Assembly: GCF_027706725.1 (NCBI RefSeq)
Contig: NZ_JAQFWQ010000028.1
Coordinates: 1 to 64,000, forward strand
Length of the DNA stretch: 64,000 nt
Source: Nocardiopsis endophytica
Lineage (GTDB): Bacteria; Actinomycetota; Actinomycetes; Streptosporangiales; Streptosporangiaceae
Direction: 5' to 3'
Part shown: positions 1 to 7,991 of the stretch, piece by piece
Layout of the letters: the number at the start of each line of letters is the position of its first letter
How positions within the stretch are numbered: position 1 is the first letter of the stretch
Notes under the pieces: generated by a model
The model's input: only the letters and a program-made list of their open reading frames with translations
The model's database searches: none
What the model was told of the DNA's origin: nothing
Made by a program: the position numbers and the translations under genes

Positions 1-47
1 ATGGTACTGCCTCCATGGTGTGGGGTGGGAGAGTAGGTTGCCGCCGC
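1..47 (+). rRNA. rrf: 5S rRNA, 3' end (partial)
   Basis: The first bases match the conserved 3' third of actinobacterial 5S rRNA: the ATGGTACTGC loop E/helix IV segment, the GGTGGGAGAGTAGG segment, and a final GCCGCCGCA that would pair with the 5' end lying outside the window. A strong intrinsic terminator follows at once, so this is the end of an rrn operon. The exact 3' end is uncertain by a few bases. Confidence 0.88.
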
Positions 48-61
48 ATTTTCTTCGAGGA

Positions 62-97
62 GGGGCGGGGTCCTTTTTGGGCCCCGCCCCTTTTTTT
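62..97 (+). terminator. Intrinsic terminator of the rrn operon
   Basis: A GC-only stem (arms 62-73 and 79-90, one G-T pair) with a five-base loop is followed by seven T residues. It is a canonical rho-independent terminator about 15 nt after the 5S rRNA end. Confidence 0.9.
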
Positions 98-152
98 GTG
101 CTCGAGCTTGTGAACACGTGAAAACGTGTCCACGCACCCACCGCACCCCACC

Positions 153-833
153 TCAATCCACGATCTCGATCTCCATCGCATTAGCCAATGCGAGGAGGAG
201 TCCCTGGGCGTCCGTGGTCTTCACCGAGACCCCTTTCAGGCTCTCGACCCCCGTCACGCCGAACAGTTCGCAGTCGGCGAACCGGGCCTTCTCCGCCCTC
301 GTCCGGTGGAAGCGCGCGCGTTCCAGGTTGCAGCCCTCGAAGCGCACTCCCCTGATGTCGGCCTCCTGGAAGTCGACCTCGGACAGGTTGCAGTCGCGGA
401 AGACCACGTTCTTCAGCGTCGAATAGCCGAACGAGGCCATGTCGACCCTGCACCCCTCGAACACCGTGTCCCGGACGGTGCACGCGGACCATACGGCACC
501 GGTCAACCTGCTCCCCGTGACCGTCGCCCGCATGAGCGACCCGTCCCGGACGCGTACCCCGGCCAGGTCGGCGTTCTTCATGTCGACGTCCGACAGGAGC
601 GCGCCGCGCAGGTCCGAACCGGTCAGGCGCGTATGGGTGAACGTGCATCCCTCGAATTCGGTGGCCAGGACCGCGCGGTCGGTGAGGTCCAGTCCCCCGA
701 ACGCCAGCGCGAGGTACACGCCCTCATCCCGGAGGTCGTGCTCGGGGAGGTCGGCCTCCGTGAGCTCACCTGGGATCGCGGGGGCCTGGGGCCGGGCGGC
801 GCGTGCGGCCCGGTTGCGGTTCGACGGTGGCAT
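153..833 (-). CDS. Pentapeptide repeat protein
   Basis: The 226-residue protein is made of A(D/N)Lxx-type pentapeptides from about residue 40 to 190: repeated LTGSDLRGA, ADLAGVRVRD, CNLSEVDFQEAD and CNLERARF units, with F/L at the central position. The family folds into a right-handed quadrilateral beta helix. Some members mimic DNA and protect gyrase, but no feature here proves that role. Many repeats carry Cys (FEGC, FRDC, FADC). There is no signal peptide, so it is probably cytosolic. ATG is preceded by TAGGCT exactly 6 nt upstream and no Shine-Dalgarno, which suggests a leaderless mRNA. It is divergent from the WYL regulator at 930. Confidence 0.85.
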   Translation of the reverse strand: MPPSNRNRAARAARPQAPAIPGELTEADLPEHDLRDEGVYLALAFGGLDLTDRAVLATEFEGCTFTHTRLTGSDLRGALLSDVDMKNADLAGVRVRDGSLMRATVTGSRLTGAVWSACTVRDTVFEGCRVDMASFGYSTLKNVVFRDCNLSEVDFQEADIRGVRFEGCNLERARFHRTRAEKARFADCELFGVTGVESLKGVSVKTTDAQGLLLALANAMEIEIVD

Positions 834-929
834 GGGGGCAGCCTAGTCGGGACCACGGACGGTGCCGCTCGTTGTAGGCTTCCCCCTCCACCGACCACCC
901 CTGCTCCCTCTCGAAGGGAAGACCGTCCC

Positions 930-2045
930 ATGTCCTCTGAGACCTCGGCGAGGCTTCTGCGGCTGCTGTCCCTCTTTCAGGCCCGCAGGGACTGGACCGG
1001 AACAGAGCTCGCGGACCGGCTCGACGTGACACCGCGGACGGTGCGGCGCGACGTCCAGCGCCTCCGGGACCTCGGCTATCCGGTGGACGCGACCCCCGGG
1101 GTCGCCGGCGGATACCGCCTGGGGGCGGGGTCGGCCCTGCCGCCGCTGCTCCTGGACGACGAGGAGGCGGTCGCCGTCGCCGTGGGGCTCAGGTCCGCCG
1201 CGGCCGGCGGGGCGCTCTCGGGGATCGAGGAGACCTCGGCCCGCGCGCTGGCCAAGCTCGAGCAGGTGCTCCCCTCCCGTCTGCGGCGCCGTGTCGGGGC
1301 CGTGCACGCCTACACCGACGCGATCGGACGCCGGGCCCCGATGGTGGAGGGCGGGCACCTGACGGAGATCGCCGCCTGCTGCCGTGACACGGAGAGCCTG
1401 CGCTTCGCCTACCGCGACTACGCCGGGAACGAGACACGGCGCCTGGTGGAGCCGCACCGGATGGTCCATGTCTCGGGGCGCTGGTACCTGTTGGCCTGGG
1501 ATGTGGACCGGGACGACTGGCGGGTCTTCCGGCTGGACCGGATCGTGGACCCGCTCTCCCGGGGACCGCGCTTCCGTCCGCGCACTCCCCCGGACGACGC
1601 GGCCACCTACGTGGCGAAGAGCATCTCCAGCTCGCCCTATTCGCACACGGCGCGGATCCTCCTGCACGCGCCCGAGGCGGAGGTGACGCAGCGGATCTCC
1701 CCGCTGGTCGGGGTGCTGACCGCGCTGGACGACGGCACGTGCGAGCTGCGCACCGGCGCCCACGGGTGGGAGACCCTGGCGATCCACCTGGCGTTCCTCG
1801 GGTTCGAGTTCACCGTGCTGGAACCGAAGGAGCTGGTGGGGTACCTGCGGGATCTGGGAGACCGGATCGGGAGGGCCGTGGGCTCCGACGGCTCCCCCAG
1901 TGTCCCCGGGGCCACCGGTGTCCCAGGCGTACCGGGGGCCACGGGTGCCTCGCACGCCTCACCCGCTCTGCACGGTCCGTACGGTCCGGACGGTCCGCAT
2001 GATGCGGGCGGTGCAGGTGCTCGGGGCGGTCCGGAGGGCGGATAG
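930..2045 (+). CDS. HTH-WYL transcriptional regulator (YafY/DeoR-like) with collagen-like tail
   Basis: The start is ATG at 930 after a GAAGGGAAG Shine-Dalgarno; the frame is open further upstream but only as a shadow of the opposite gene. Residues about 1-60 form a winged HTH (RLLRLLSLFQ, TPRTVRRDVQRLRDLGYPV), followed by the WYL ligand-sensing domain (residues about 140-220, with GRWYLLAWDVDRDDWRVFRLDRI) and a WCX C-terminal region near 300. Such proteins usually repress or activate a neighbouring gene in response to nucleotides or small ligands. The last roughly 50 residues are odd: GATGVPGVPGATGAS and GPYGPDGPHDAGG, a Gly-x-y-like low-complexity tail. It is divergent from the pentapeptide-repeat gene, a plausible target. 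Confidence 0.88.
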   Translation: MSSETSARLLRLLSLFQARRDWTGTELADRLDVTPRTVRRDVQRLRDLGYPVDATPGVAGGYRLGAGSALPPLLLDDEEAVAVAVGLRSAAAGGALSGIEETSARALAKLEQVLPSRLRRRVGAVHAYTDAIGRRAPMVEGGHLTEIAACCRDTESLRFAYRDYAGNETRRLVEPHRMVHVSGRWYLLAWDVDRDDWRVFRLDRIVDPLSRGPRFRPRTPPDDAATYVAKSISSSPYSHTARILLHAPEAEVTQRISPLVGVLTALDDGTCELRTGAHGWETLAIHLAFLGFEFTVLEPKELVGYLRDLGDRIGRAVGSDGSPSVPGATGVPGVPGATGASHASPALHGPYGPDGPHDAGGAGARGGPEGG

Positions 2046-2430
2046 GGCCGGGGGAACCGATGCGGCGGTGGGGGCCGTCCCCGCGCCACTGAAATGTCGA
2101 CAAAGCGGCAGGTCGATATTTCGACTCGTCACTAAAGCGGGAATCAGCGTGTCCGAAACCAGGGCCTTCCGCGGTCCTCCCCGCGCCTGCGCGCCCGTGG
2201 CCGCACGGCACCGGCGCCGGGCACACGCGCCTCCGCCCGCACCGCCCGTGGTCGGGGTGCGGGTCGTCGCGGCGGCGCTCGGCCGGCCGCCCTCCCCTGC
2301 GGATCCGTGCCGGTCCCACCCCATCGGCCCGCCGCGTCGTCGGCGGGGCGACGGCACGCCTGAAGAACGCGGGGCGGTCCCCGCGTGCCACCGTCGTCCG
2401 GCGGGGGAGCCGGTCTCGGACCTGCGGGGG
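2046..2430. other. Intergenic stretch without recognisable gene
   Basis: No reading frame here has a credible start, family resemblance or codon pattern. Around 2095-2135 the DNA is less GC-rich and contains the short palindromes TGTCGACA and GTCGATATTTCGAC, which could be binding sites; nothing links them to a specific regulator. Confidence 0.4.
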
Positions 2431-2535
2431 CTAATCCTCGTCGTTGGCCGGAACAGGCGGTGCGTCCATGAGCTGGCGCACCAGCGCTATGAACTCTTCG
2501 TCGCTCATCGCGGCCCAGTCCACACGCTCGTTCAT
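2431..2535 (-). CDS. Small acidic hypothetical protein (34 aa)
   Basis: A short frame begins with ATG at 2535 and encodes MNERVDWAAMSDEEFIALVR and onward, ending PPVPANDED and a TAG stop. It is amphipathic and acidic at the C-terminus. The same frame stays open upstream, giving a 55-residue version from ATG near 2598. It lies downstream of, and on the same strand as, the small HTH protein at 2704-3012, so the two may be co-transcribed. The Shine-Dalgarno is weak (GGGGAA about 12 nt upstream). I do not recognise the family and the frame could be fortuitous. Confidence 0.33.
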   Translation of the reverse strand: MNERVDWAAMSDEEFIALVRQLMDAPPVPANDED

Positions 2536-2703
2536 GGTGACCGGTTTCCCCGGCTTGAAGATCGATAAGCATGATGAGCCGGATCCGGCCGATGTCATCG
2601 TGGTGAACAGGCCGTGGCGCCCGGTCGTGTCCGTCGGCGCCCCGATGGCGGACGATCTCGCCCGGTGGGCCCAGCGTCCCCTCCTCCGCCGGGCGGGGGC
2701 GGC

Positions 2704-3012
2704 TCAGATGCGGCGGTTCACCGCGCCGCGGCACTGCGGGCAGCGGCAGCGCTTGTTGAAGCCGGTCACCGTGCCGTGCGGGATGTCGGGATCGCGCTGG
2801 GCGGTGAGCGTCGCGTCGAGCTGATCGCCGAACTGCCCGAGAATCCTGGCGGCGGAGAACACCCGCTGCGGGGTGAGGCCGAGCTCGCGCGCGGCGTCGT
2901 CGATGTGCGTCCCCTTGCGCAGCTTCGCGATGAGGCGCGAACGCACCGGCGGCGGGAACTCCTCCTCGGCGTTCGCGATCAACTGCTCGGCGTCGTCGAT
3001 GGGGTGGCTCAT
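2704..3012 (-). CDS. Small HTH protein with Cys-motif tail
   Basis: The start is the ATG at 3012 (MSHPIDDAEQLIANAEEEF), chosen for its AGAAGGACG ribosome site; upstream in-frame ATGs lack one. The 102-residue protein has a homeodomain-like recognition segment near residues 25-55 (RSRLIAKLRKGTHIDDAARE, LGLTPQRVFSAARIL), which would bind DNA. The C-terminus (GTVTGFNKRCRCPQCRGAVN) resembles the short CRCxxCR motif of small actinophage and plasmid proteins. Function is unknown; DNA binding is inferred. Its start faces the guanidine riboswitch gene divergently. Confidence 0.62.
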   Translation of the reverse strand: MSHPIDDAEQLIANAEEEFPPPVRSRLIAKLRKGTHIDDAARELGLTPQRVFSAARILGQFGDQLDATLTAQRDPDIPHGTVTGFNKRCRCPQCRGAVNRRI

Positions 3013-3204
3013 TATCGTCCTTCTGAAGGGTCTGTCCTGGTGCATGGTACGCGTTCGGTGACCCATGTGTTCTGTGGTGACCCTGGTCACCTGTGGTAGG
3101 GGAAGCATTCCCGTTCGCGTAGGCGTTCAAGATGGACGAAAGTCGGGACCCCGGGACCCGAATGTTCCCCTCCCGGGCCGGAGCCGCGTGAATGGCGCCG
3201 CTCC

Positions 3205-3245
3205 CCGGACGAGGTGCGCCGTACCCGGTGAAGCGAAGACGGCGC
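3205..3245 (+). promoter_or_regulatory. Guanidine-III (ykkC-III) riboswitch aptamer
   Basis: The segment has the full architecture of the class-III guanidine aptamer: CCGG at 3205-3208 pairs with CCGG at 3225-3228, and the pseudoknot GCGCCGT at 3216-3222 pairs with ACGGCGC at 3239-3245. The ACGAGGTGCGCCGTACCCGG core matches, as far as I recall, the Thermobifida aptamer that has been solved structurally. It ends 25 nt before the ATG of an SMR exporter with a Gdx signature, so ligand binding most likely frees the ribosome site (CAGGGGTG near 3259) and turns on translation. Confidence 0.92.
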
Positions 3246-3270
3246 GGGCCTTGAATCGCAGGGGTGCACC

Positions 3271-3585
3271 ATGGCCTGGCTCGTCATCGTCCTCTCCGGG
3301 CTCCTCGAAACCGTTTGGGCCACCGCCCTGGACCGGACCGAGGGCTTCACCCGCCTCCTCCCCTCCCTCGTGTTCGCCGCGGCCCTCGTCGGAAGCATGG
3401 CGGGGCTGTCGTACGCGCTGCGCAGCATTCCGGTCGGCACCGGGTACGCCGTTTGGGTGGGCATCGGCGCCGTCGGCACCGCGGTCGCGGGGATGGTGTG
3501 GCTGGGGGAGCCGGCGAGCCTGCCGCGAATTCTGTGCCTGCTGTTGCTGGTCGGCGGCATCGTCGGGCTGAAGGTCCTGCACTGA
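3271..3585 (+). CDS. gdx: SMR-family guanidinium exporter (Gdx/SugE type)
   Basis: The 104-residue protein has four hydrophobic helices and the small multidrug resistance fold. Gdx-type residues are visible: the conserved Glu in GLLETVWATAL (helix 1), the EGFTR segment, YAVWVGIGAVGTAVAG in helix 3, and LGEPAS before helix 4. Gdx proteins exchange guanidinium for protons across the plasma membrane as dual-topology dimers. The guanidine-III riboswitch directly upstream supports this substrate over the broader drug range of EmrE-type members. It appears monocistronic; a small hairpin (CCCGCC/GGCGGG at 3598-3614) follows the stop. Confidence 0.92.
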   Translation: MAWLVIVLSGLLETVWATALDRTEGFTRLLPSLVFAAALVGSMAGLSYALRSIPVGTGYAVWVGIGAVGTAVAGMVWLGEPASLPRILCLLLLVGGIVGLKVLH

Positions 3586-3640
3586 GGGGGTGAAGGTCCC
3601 GCCCGTAAGGCGGGGGCACGGGCCCATTCGCGGCCGATTT

Positions 3641-3682
3641 CTAGGAATTCATTGCTAGAGGCTAGGCATAGTGCTTCGCTAG
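3641..3682. promoter_or_regulatory. Cluster of four CTAG-containing half-sites upstream of the XRE regulator
   Basis: CTAG occurs at 3641, 3655, 3662 and 3679, within otherwise AT-richer DNA just before the XRE-DUF5753 gene. CTAG is normally rare in such genomes. The spacing suggests a regulator-binding or promoter region; autoregulation is an inference. Confidence 0.4.
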
Positions 3683-3722
3683 TGCCACGGAAACGGTACT
3701 TCGCGTGTACGGGGACAGCGCT

Positions 3723-4556
3723 ATGACCAGCCCCACCGTCCGTCGACGCCGACTCAGCGCGGAGCTGCGGCGACGCCGTGTCCAAGCCGGAATGACGCTC
3801 AGCGACGTGGCCGACGTCCTGGAATGGTCCCCGGCCAAGCTGGGCCACATCGAGACGGGGATCCGCAAGTGGCCCTCGGTGATGGAGGTATCGGCGCTGC
3901 TCAAGCTGTACGGGGTGACGGGAGGGCAGCGCGAGGCCATCCTCACCCTGGTGCGGGAGTCGCGGCTGCGCCCGTGGTGGACCGAGTACGAGGACGTGCT
4001 CTCCTCCGCCTACGTCGGCAACGAGGCCGGCGCGGTCGCCATCGACACCTACGCGGGCATCCTCGTGCCCGACCTGCTGCAGGTGCCGGAGTACACGGCG
4101 CTGCTGGCGCGGGCGCAGGGGCGGGGCGAGCGGTCGGCCGAGCGGATGGTGGCGGCGTACCTGAAGCGCCAGGAGGCGCTGGACCGGGACACCCTGTGGC
4201 GGTACCACGCGGTGCTCGAAGAGGACGCGCTGCGCCGGGTGTCGGGCGACCCCGACCTCCTGCACGCGCAGTTGCGGCGCATCGTCGACCTGCAGCGCGG
4301 CAACGACCGGGTGACGGTGCGGCTGCTGGCGGCGTCGGCGGGGCCGCACGCGGGATCGGCGGGGCCGTTCACGGTGCTGGAGTTCGATGAGGACGAGGCG
4401 TCGCTGGCCTATGTGGACGCCCCGCACGGCGGTTCCATCGTGGAGTCGGAGGAGGGGGTCCACGGCTGCCAGGAGGTGTGGCGGCGGCTGAACGCCACCG
4501 CCCTGACGCCGGAGGAGACCCTGACCAACCTCAAGCGGCTGTCACTGCTGACCTGA
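3723..4556 (+). CDS. XRE-family regulator with DUF5753 domain
   Basis: The start is ATG at 3723 (MTSPTVRRRRLSAELRRRR); a GTG six codons upstream is possible. Residues about 8-65 are a Cro/C1-type HTH (RVQAGMTLSDVADVLEWSPA, KLGHIETG). The rest is DUF5753, recognisable by WWTEYEDVLSSAYVGNEAGA, the ILVPDLLQVPEYTALL helix and the VTVRLLAASAG/PFTVLEF core. These regulators are abundant in filamentous actinomycetes and usually travel with a DUF397 partner, which is absent here. It overlaps the end of ftsH by 15 bp convergently. The CTAG cluster upstream may be its operator. Confidence 0.88.
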   Translation: MTSPTVRRRRLSAELRRRRVQAGMTLSDVADVLEWSPAKLGHIETGIRKWPSVMEVSALLKLYGVTGGQREAILTLVRESRLRPWWTEYEDVLSSAYVGNEAGAVAIDTYAGILVPDLLQVPEYTALLARAQGRGERSAERMVAAYLKRQEALDRDTLWRYHAVLEEDALRRVSGDPDLLHAQLRRIVDLQRGNDRVTVRLLAASAGPHAGSAGPFTVLEFDEDEASLAYVDAPHGGSIVESEEGVHGCQEVWRRLNATALTPEETLTNLKRLSLLT

Positions 4557-6800
4557 GGCGTCCCCGCCGGCCTCCCCGGGGGCCGCCCCGGGCCCGGTGT
4601 CCTGTGCGGCCCTGGGGCCCCTGGGGCCTCCGACACCTCCGGAGTCCCCTGCGCCCCCGGTACCCCCGGCATCCCCGGCCTCGGCGGCGCCCTCCCCGCC
4701 CCCTGAGGGCGCGGGCAGGCCCGCGGCGGCGTAGGCCTCCTTCTCGTCCAGCGTCTCGTGCTCCAGGAGCGCGTGGGCCATGGCGTCCAAGCGCGCGCGG
4801 TTGTCGGTCAGAAGGCGCCGTGCGACGTCGTAGCACTGCTCCACGATCCTGCGCACCTCGGAGTCGACCGCGTCCAGCGTCGCGGGGGCGAACACCTGTC
4901 CGGGGCGTTCGCCGTCGGGGCCGGGCAGTACCGTCATCGGCCCGATCGCCTCCGACATGCCCCACCGGCCCACCATCTGACGGGCGATGGCGGTGGCGTT
5001 CTCCAGGTCGCTCTCGGCGCCCGTGGTGACCACGTCGAAGACCAGGGACTCGGCGGCCATGCCGCCCAGGGCGCCGGTGATCCGGCCCCTCAGGTAGGCG
5101 GCGTCGTAGCCGTACCGGTCGTCCTCGGGCGTGGACAGCGTCACCCCCAGGGCGCGGCCCCGGGGGACGATGGAGATCTTGCGGACCGGGTCGGCGCCGG
5201 GCTGGAGCATGCCCAGAAGCGCGTGACCGGACTCGTGGTAGGCGGTGCGGGTGCGCTCCTGCTCCGGCATCACGACCGCCCTGGCGGTCCCGAGCTGGAC
5301 CTTCTCCAGGGCGTCGGCGAAGTCCGCCGCCCGCACCGCGTCCTCGCCGCGCCGGGCGGCCAGCAGCGCCGCCTCGTTCACCAGGTTGGCCAGGTCGGCG
5401 CCGGTCATGCCGGGGGTGGAGCGGGCGACGGCGCCCAGGTCGGCGTCGGGGCCCAGCGGGACACCGCGGGAGTGCACGGCCAGGATCGCCTCGCGGCCGC
5501 GGGTGTCGGGCGGGGAGACGGCGACCGTGCGGTCGAAGCGGCCGGGGCGCAGCAGGGCGGGGTCGAGCACGTCGGGGCGGTTGGTGGCGGCGATGACGAC
5601 GATGCCCTCGGTGCCGCTGAACCCGTCCATCTCGGTGAGGATCTGGTTGAGGGTCTGCTCGCGCTCGTCGTTGCCGCCGACGGAGCGGGCGTCGCGGGTG
5701 CGGCCGATGGTGTCGATCTCGTCGATGAAGACGATGGCGGGGGCGACCTTGCGGGCCTCGGCGAACAGGTCGCGGATGCGGCTGGCGCCCACGCCCACGA
5801 TCATCTCGATGAACTCCGAGGCGCTCGCGCTGAAGAACGGGACCCCGGCCTCCCCGGCCACGGCGCGGGCCAGGAGGGTCTTCCCGGTGCCGGGCGGTCC
5901 GGTGAGCAGGACGCCCCGGGGCAGGCGGGCGCCGAGGCGGCGGTACCGGTCGGGCTCTTTGAGGTAGTCGACGACCTCCTCCAGCTCGGACTCGACCTCG
6001 TCGATCCCGGCGACGTCGTCGAAGGTGACCCGGACGGCGGAGGTGTCGACGGGGGTGGCCGAGCGGCTCTTGCCGAGCCCGGCCATGCCGCCCATGCCGC
6101 CCATCATGCTGCGGCCCTTGCGCAGCATCCAGTACCAGAGGAGGCCGAACAGCAGGACGGGGAGCAGGGCCCAGAAGAGGTTGGCGAGCAGGCCGCGCTG
6201 CTGGGTGACGGGTTCGGCGCGGACCACCACGTCCTTGTCGACCATCTGCGCGTAGATGTCGTCGTCGGCGAAGACGGGGCGCTCGGTGGTGAAGGTGGTG
6301 TAGGTGTCGCCCTTGGACCCGCCGGGGACCTGCTGGGCCTTCTTGAGGGTGCCCTCGATGGTCTCGCCGCGCGAGTAGACCTCCTTCACGTTGCCGGCCG
6401 CGACCTGCTGCGTGAAGGAGGTGTAGGGGACGGTGGCGGCGCCGCGGCCGTCGGTGAGCCAGGTGAGGCCGAAGACGACCAGGTAGACGGCGGCGAGGGT
6501 GACGAAGAAGCGGATCCAGGAGCCCTTGGGGCGCTTGCCGGGCGCGTCGCCGCCGGCGCCTTCGGCGCCTTCGGCGCCGCCGTCGCCGGGCGGTACGCCC
6601 TCGGTGCGCCAGGGTGCCCGGTCGCTCCCCTTCCCGGCGGCCGGGCGGTCCCTGCGCCCGCCGCCCGGCCGGGAACCGGCCCCGGTCCCTGATCCGGGGC
6701 CCGACCCGGATCCCGGGTCGGCACCCCGCCCCGCGCTCCCCTCCCCGGCGTCCGAGCCGCCTGGCCGGTCCCGGCCCGGCCCCTTGCGTTCGTCGGCCAT
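4542..6800 (-). CDS. ftsH: ATP-dependent zinc metalloprotease FtsH
   Basis: The start is ATG at 6800 with a GGGAGG site; the open frame upstream is not coding. FtsH is a membrane-anchored AAA+ hexamer that unfolds and degrades membrane and short-lived proteins. Visible parts in order: a Gly/Arg-rich N-terminal extension (residues 1-90), helix 1 ([18 protein letters not shown]), an extracytoplasmic domain, helix 2 ([19 protein letters not shown]), Walker A GPPGTGKT (about 301-308), Walker B IVFIDEID, second region of homology ([18 protein letters not shown]), and zinc site HESGH (His522, Glu523, His526). At about 752 residues it is longer than the usual 640-690 because of the N-terminal extension and a Gly-rich C-terminal tail ([17 protein letters not shown]). 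Confidence 0.95.
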   Translation of the reverse strand: MADERKGPGRDRPGGSDAGEGSAGRGADPGSGSGPGSGTGAGSRPGGGRRDRPAAGKGSDRAPWRTEGVPPGDGGAEGAEGAGGDAPGKRPKGSWIRFFVTLAAVYLVVFGLTWLTDGRGAATVPYTSFTQQVAAGNVKEVYSRGETIEGTLKKAQQVPGGSKGDTYTTFTTERPVFADDDIYAQMVDKDVVVRAEPVTQQRGLLANLFWALLPVLLFGLLWYWMLRKGRSMMGGMGGMAGLGKSRSATPVDTSAVRVTFDDVAGIDEVESELEEVVDYLKEPDRYRRLGARLPRGVLLTGPPGTGKTLLARAVAGEAGVPFFSASASEFIEMIVGVGASRIRDLFAEARKVAPAIVFIDEIDTIGRTRDARSVGGNDEREQTLNQILTEMDGFSGTEGIVVIAATNRPDVLDPALLRPGRFDRTVAVSPPDTRGREAILAVHSRGVPLGPDADLGAVARSTPGMTGADLANLVNEAALLAARRGEDAVRAADFADALEKVQLGTARAVVMPEQERTRTAYHESGHALLGMLQPGADPVRKISIVPRGRALGVTLSTPEDDRYGYDAAYLRGRITGALGGMAAESLVFDVVTTGAESDLENATAIARQMVGRWGMSEAIGPMTVLPGPDGERPGQVFAPATLDAVDSEVRRIVEQCYDVARRLLTDNRARLDAMAHALLEHETLDEKEAYAAAGLPAPSGGGEGAAEAGDAGGTGGAGDSGGVGGPRGPRAAQDTGPGAAPGEAGGDASGQQ

Positions 6801-7122
6801 GGTCCGCCTCCCTGCGTCTGCGCTGCTCACGGTAGGTCGGCGGGCCGCGCGGAGGTGTCCGGACACGCCCAGGTCCCGCCGAATCGAAGCGAAGCGGACA
6901 CCGCCGCCGACCTGGGCAGCCGAGGGAAACACGCGGCGCGGCGGGAGATGCGCCGGGGGGTTGCTAGTCTGCAGGGAGACAACCCCATAAAGTTCTCTAC
7001 CGACGCCTTCCGCTCGGGTGGAAGGGCAGAGGGACTCCGGCCTGGTGCCGGGGGCTTTCGCTCTCCGAGCCGCGCGTCCTTTCCTGACCCGAATATCCGT
7101 GATCGAAGAAGGGGTCCACGCC
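6801..7122. other. Divergent promoter region ftsH / DLW-39
   Basis: This gap separates the divergent ftsH and DLW-39 starts and must hold both promoters. A perfect 12-bp palindrome, GTGTCCGGACAC, lies at 6855-6866, about 55 bp upstream of ftsH. An AT-richer patch with CCCATAAAG lies near 6985. No gene is supported. Confidence 0.4.
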
Positions 7123-7245
7123 GTGAAGAAGATCATCGTGCTGGTGCTGGTGGCCCTCGGGGCGTTCGCCGTCTACCGGAAGATCCAGGCCGACCGCGCC
7201 GAGCTCGACCTGTGGACGGAAGCCACCGCGGCCAGCGAGAACTAG
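7123..7245 (+). CDS. DLW-39 family small membrane protein
   Basis: A GTG start (SD GAAGGGG) yields 40 residues beginning VKKIIVLVLVALGAFAVYRK and ending with the DLWTEAT signature that names the family. One transmembrane helix occupies residues 3-17. DLW-39 proteins are conserved in actinobacteria, typically close to gyrA and tRNA-Ala; here the tRNA-Ala follows 160 bp downstream. Function is not known. Confidence 0.85.
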   Translation: MKKIIVLVLVALGAFAVYRKIQADRAELDLWTEATAASEN

Positions 7246-7405
7246 TCCAGCGCAGACCGGCGAGCCACGGCACGGCCGCGTGCCGGTGGCTGCCGTCTGC
7301 GTTCCACCCGTGGGCGGCGTTCGTCCCCTTGCGGTGCCCACACCATCCCCTCCGCGAGGGCGGTATGCTCTACGCGTTCCCATGCCGCCGCACGGCGGCA
7401 TGCCC

Positions 7406-7478
7406 GGGGCCATAGCTCAGTTGGCAGAGCGCTGGTTTTGCATACCAGAGGTCAGGGGTTCGACTCCCCTTGGCTCCA
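7406..7478 (+). tRNA. tRNA-Ala (anticodon TGC)
   Basis: The 73-nt sequence folds as a cloverleaf: acceptor GGGGCCA with TGGCTCC, D arm GCTCAGTTGGCAGAGC, anticodon stem CTGGT/ACCAG with loop containing TGC, and T arm with GGTTCGACTCC. The 3' CCA is not encoded. A 14-bp terminator hairpin follows. Confidence 0.97.
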
Positions 7479-7508
7479 CTCGCATCGACCCAGGTCGCAG
7501 ACGTGACG

Positions 7509-7542
7509 ACGGCCGCCCTCCCACTCAGGGAGGGCGGCCGTT
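7509..7542 (+). terminator. Hairpin terminator after tRNA-Ala
   Basis: Perfect 13-bp arms CGGCCGCCCTCCC (7510-7522) and GGGAGGGCGGCCG (7528-7540), extended by an A-T pair, with a five-base loop and a short T run. It sits 30 nt after the tRNA. Confidence 0.8.
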
Positions 7543-7702
7543 GCACATTCAGTGCACATGAGTCCGGCCGATCGGATCGTCCCCGTGCTGAACGGCGCCG
7601 AGGGACACCTCCGAAGCCGTTGGGCCCACCACCGCCGGTGGCGTCATGCCCGCCACTGGCGGTCGCCGAGTAGGGCCGCCTCGGATCCTCCGTCGGCGAA
7701 GA

Positions 7703-7963
7703 TCAGTCGACGATCTGCGCCTGGATGGCCTGCATCGTCTGCTTCGCCGTGGACTCCATCAGGTCGTCCTTGTCGGTGAAGTAGTGCCAGACCAGCCCCT
7801 TGGCCACGCCGGCGCGCTTGGCGATCCGGGTCAGCGACGCGCCCTCGTAGCCGCGCTCCACGACCTCCTGAACGGCGGCCTCCATGATCTGCTTCCGCCG
7901 TTGCTCCTCGCTCAGCCGCTGACGCGGGCGCCGGTCAGGGGGGCTCGTATCCACGGCGCACAT
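7703..7963 (-). CDS. TetR/AcrR N-terminal DNA-binding domain, truncated (possible pseudogene)
   Basis: The 86-residue frame is a clean TetR HTH (RRKQIMEAAVQEVVERGYEG, ASLTRIAKRAGVAKGLVWHYFTDKDDL) and then stops at residue 86, where a normal family member of about 190-220 residues would continue into its ligand-binding domain. The 220 bp beyond the stop show no recognisable remainder in any frame. It could be a degraded regulator or a stand-alone DNA-binding domain acting as a dominant competitor. No clear Shine-Dalgarno is seen. Its position beside tRNA-Ala, next to a toxin-antitoxin pair, fits a decayed insertion region. Confidence 0.6.
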   Translation of the reverse strand: MCAVDTSPPDRRPRQRLSEEQRRKQIMEAAVQEVVERGYEGASLTRIAKRAGVAKGLVWHYFTDKDDLMESTAKQTMQAIQAQIVD

Positions 7964-7991
7964 GTTACGGCCGATCCCGCGCGGAGCCGGA

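Noticed and set aside
4758-6692. Long plus-strand open frame opposite ftsH (644 codons).
   Set aside because: It is the antisense shadow of FtsH, rich in Gly/Val/His-Arg with no family pattern or ribosome site; high-GC third positions keep the opposite frame open.
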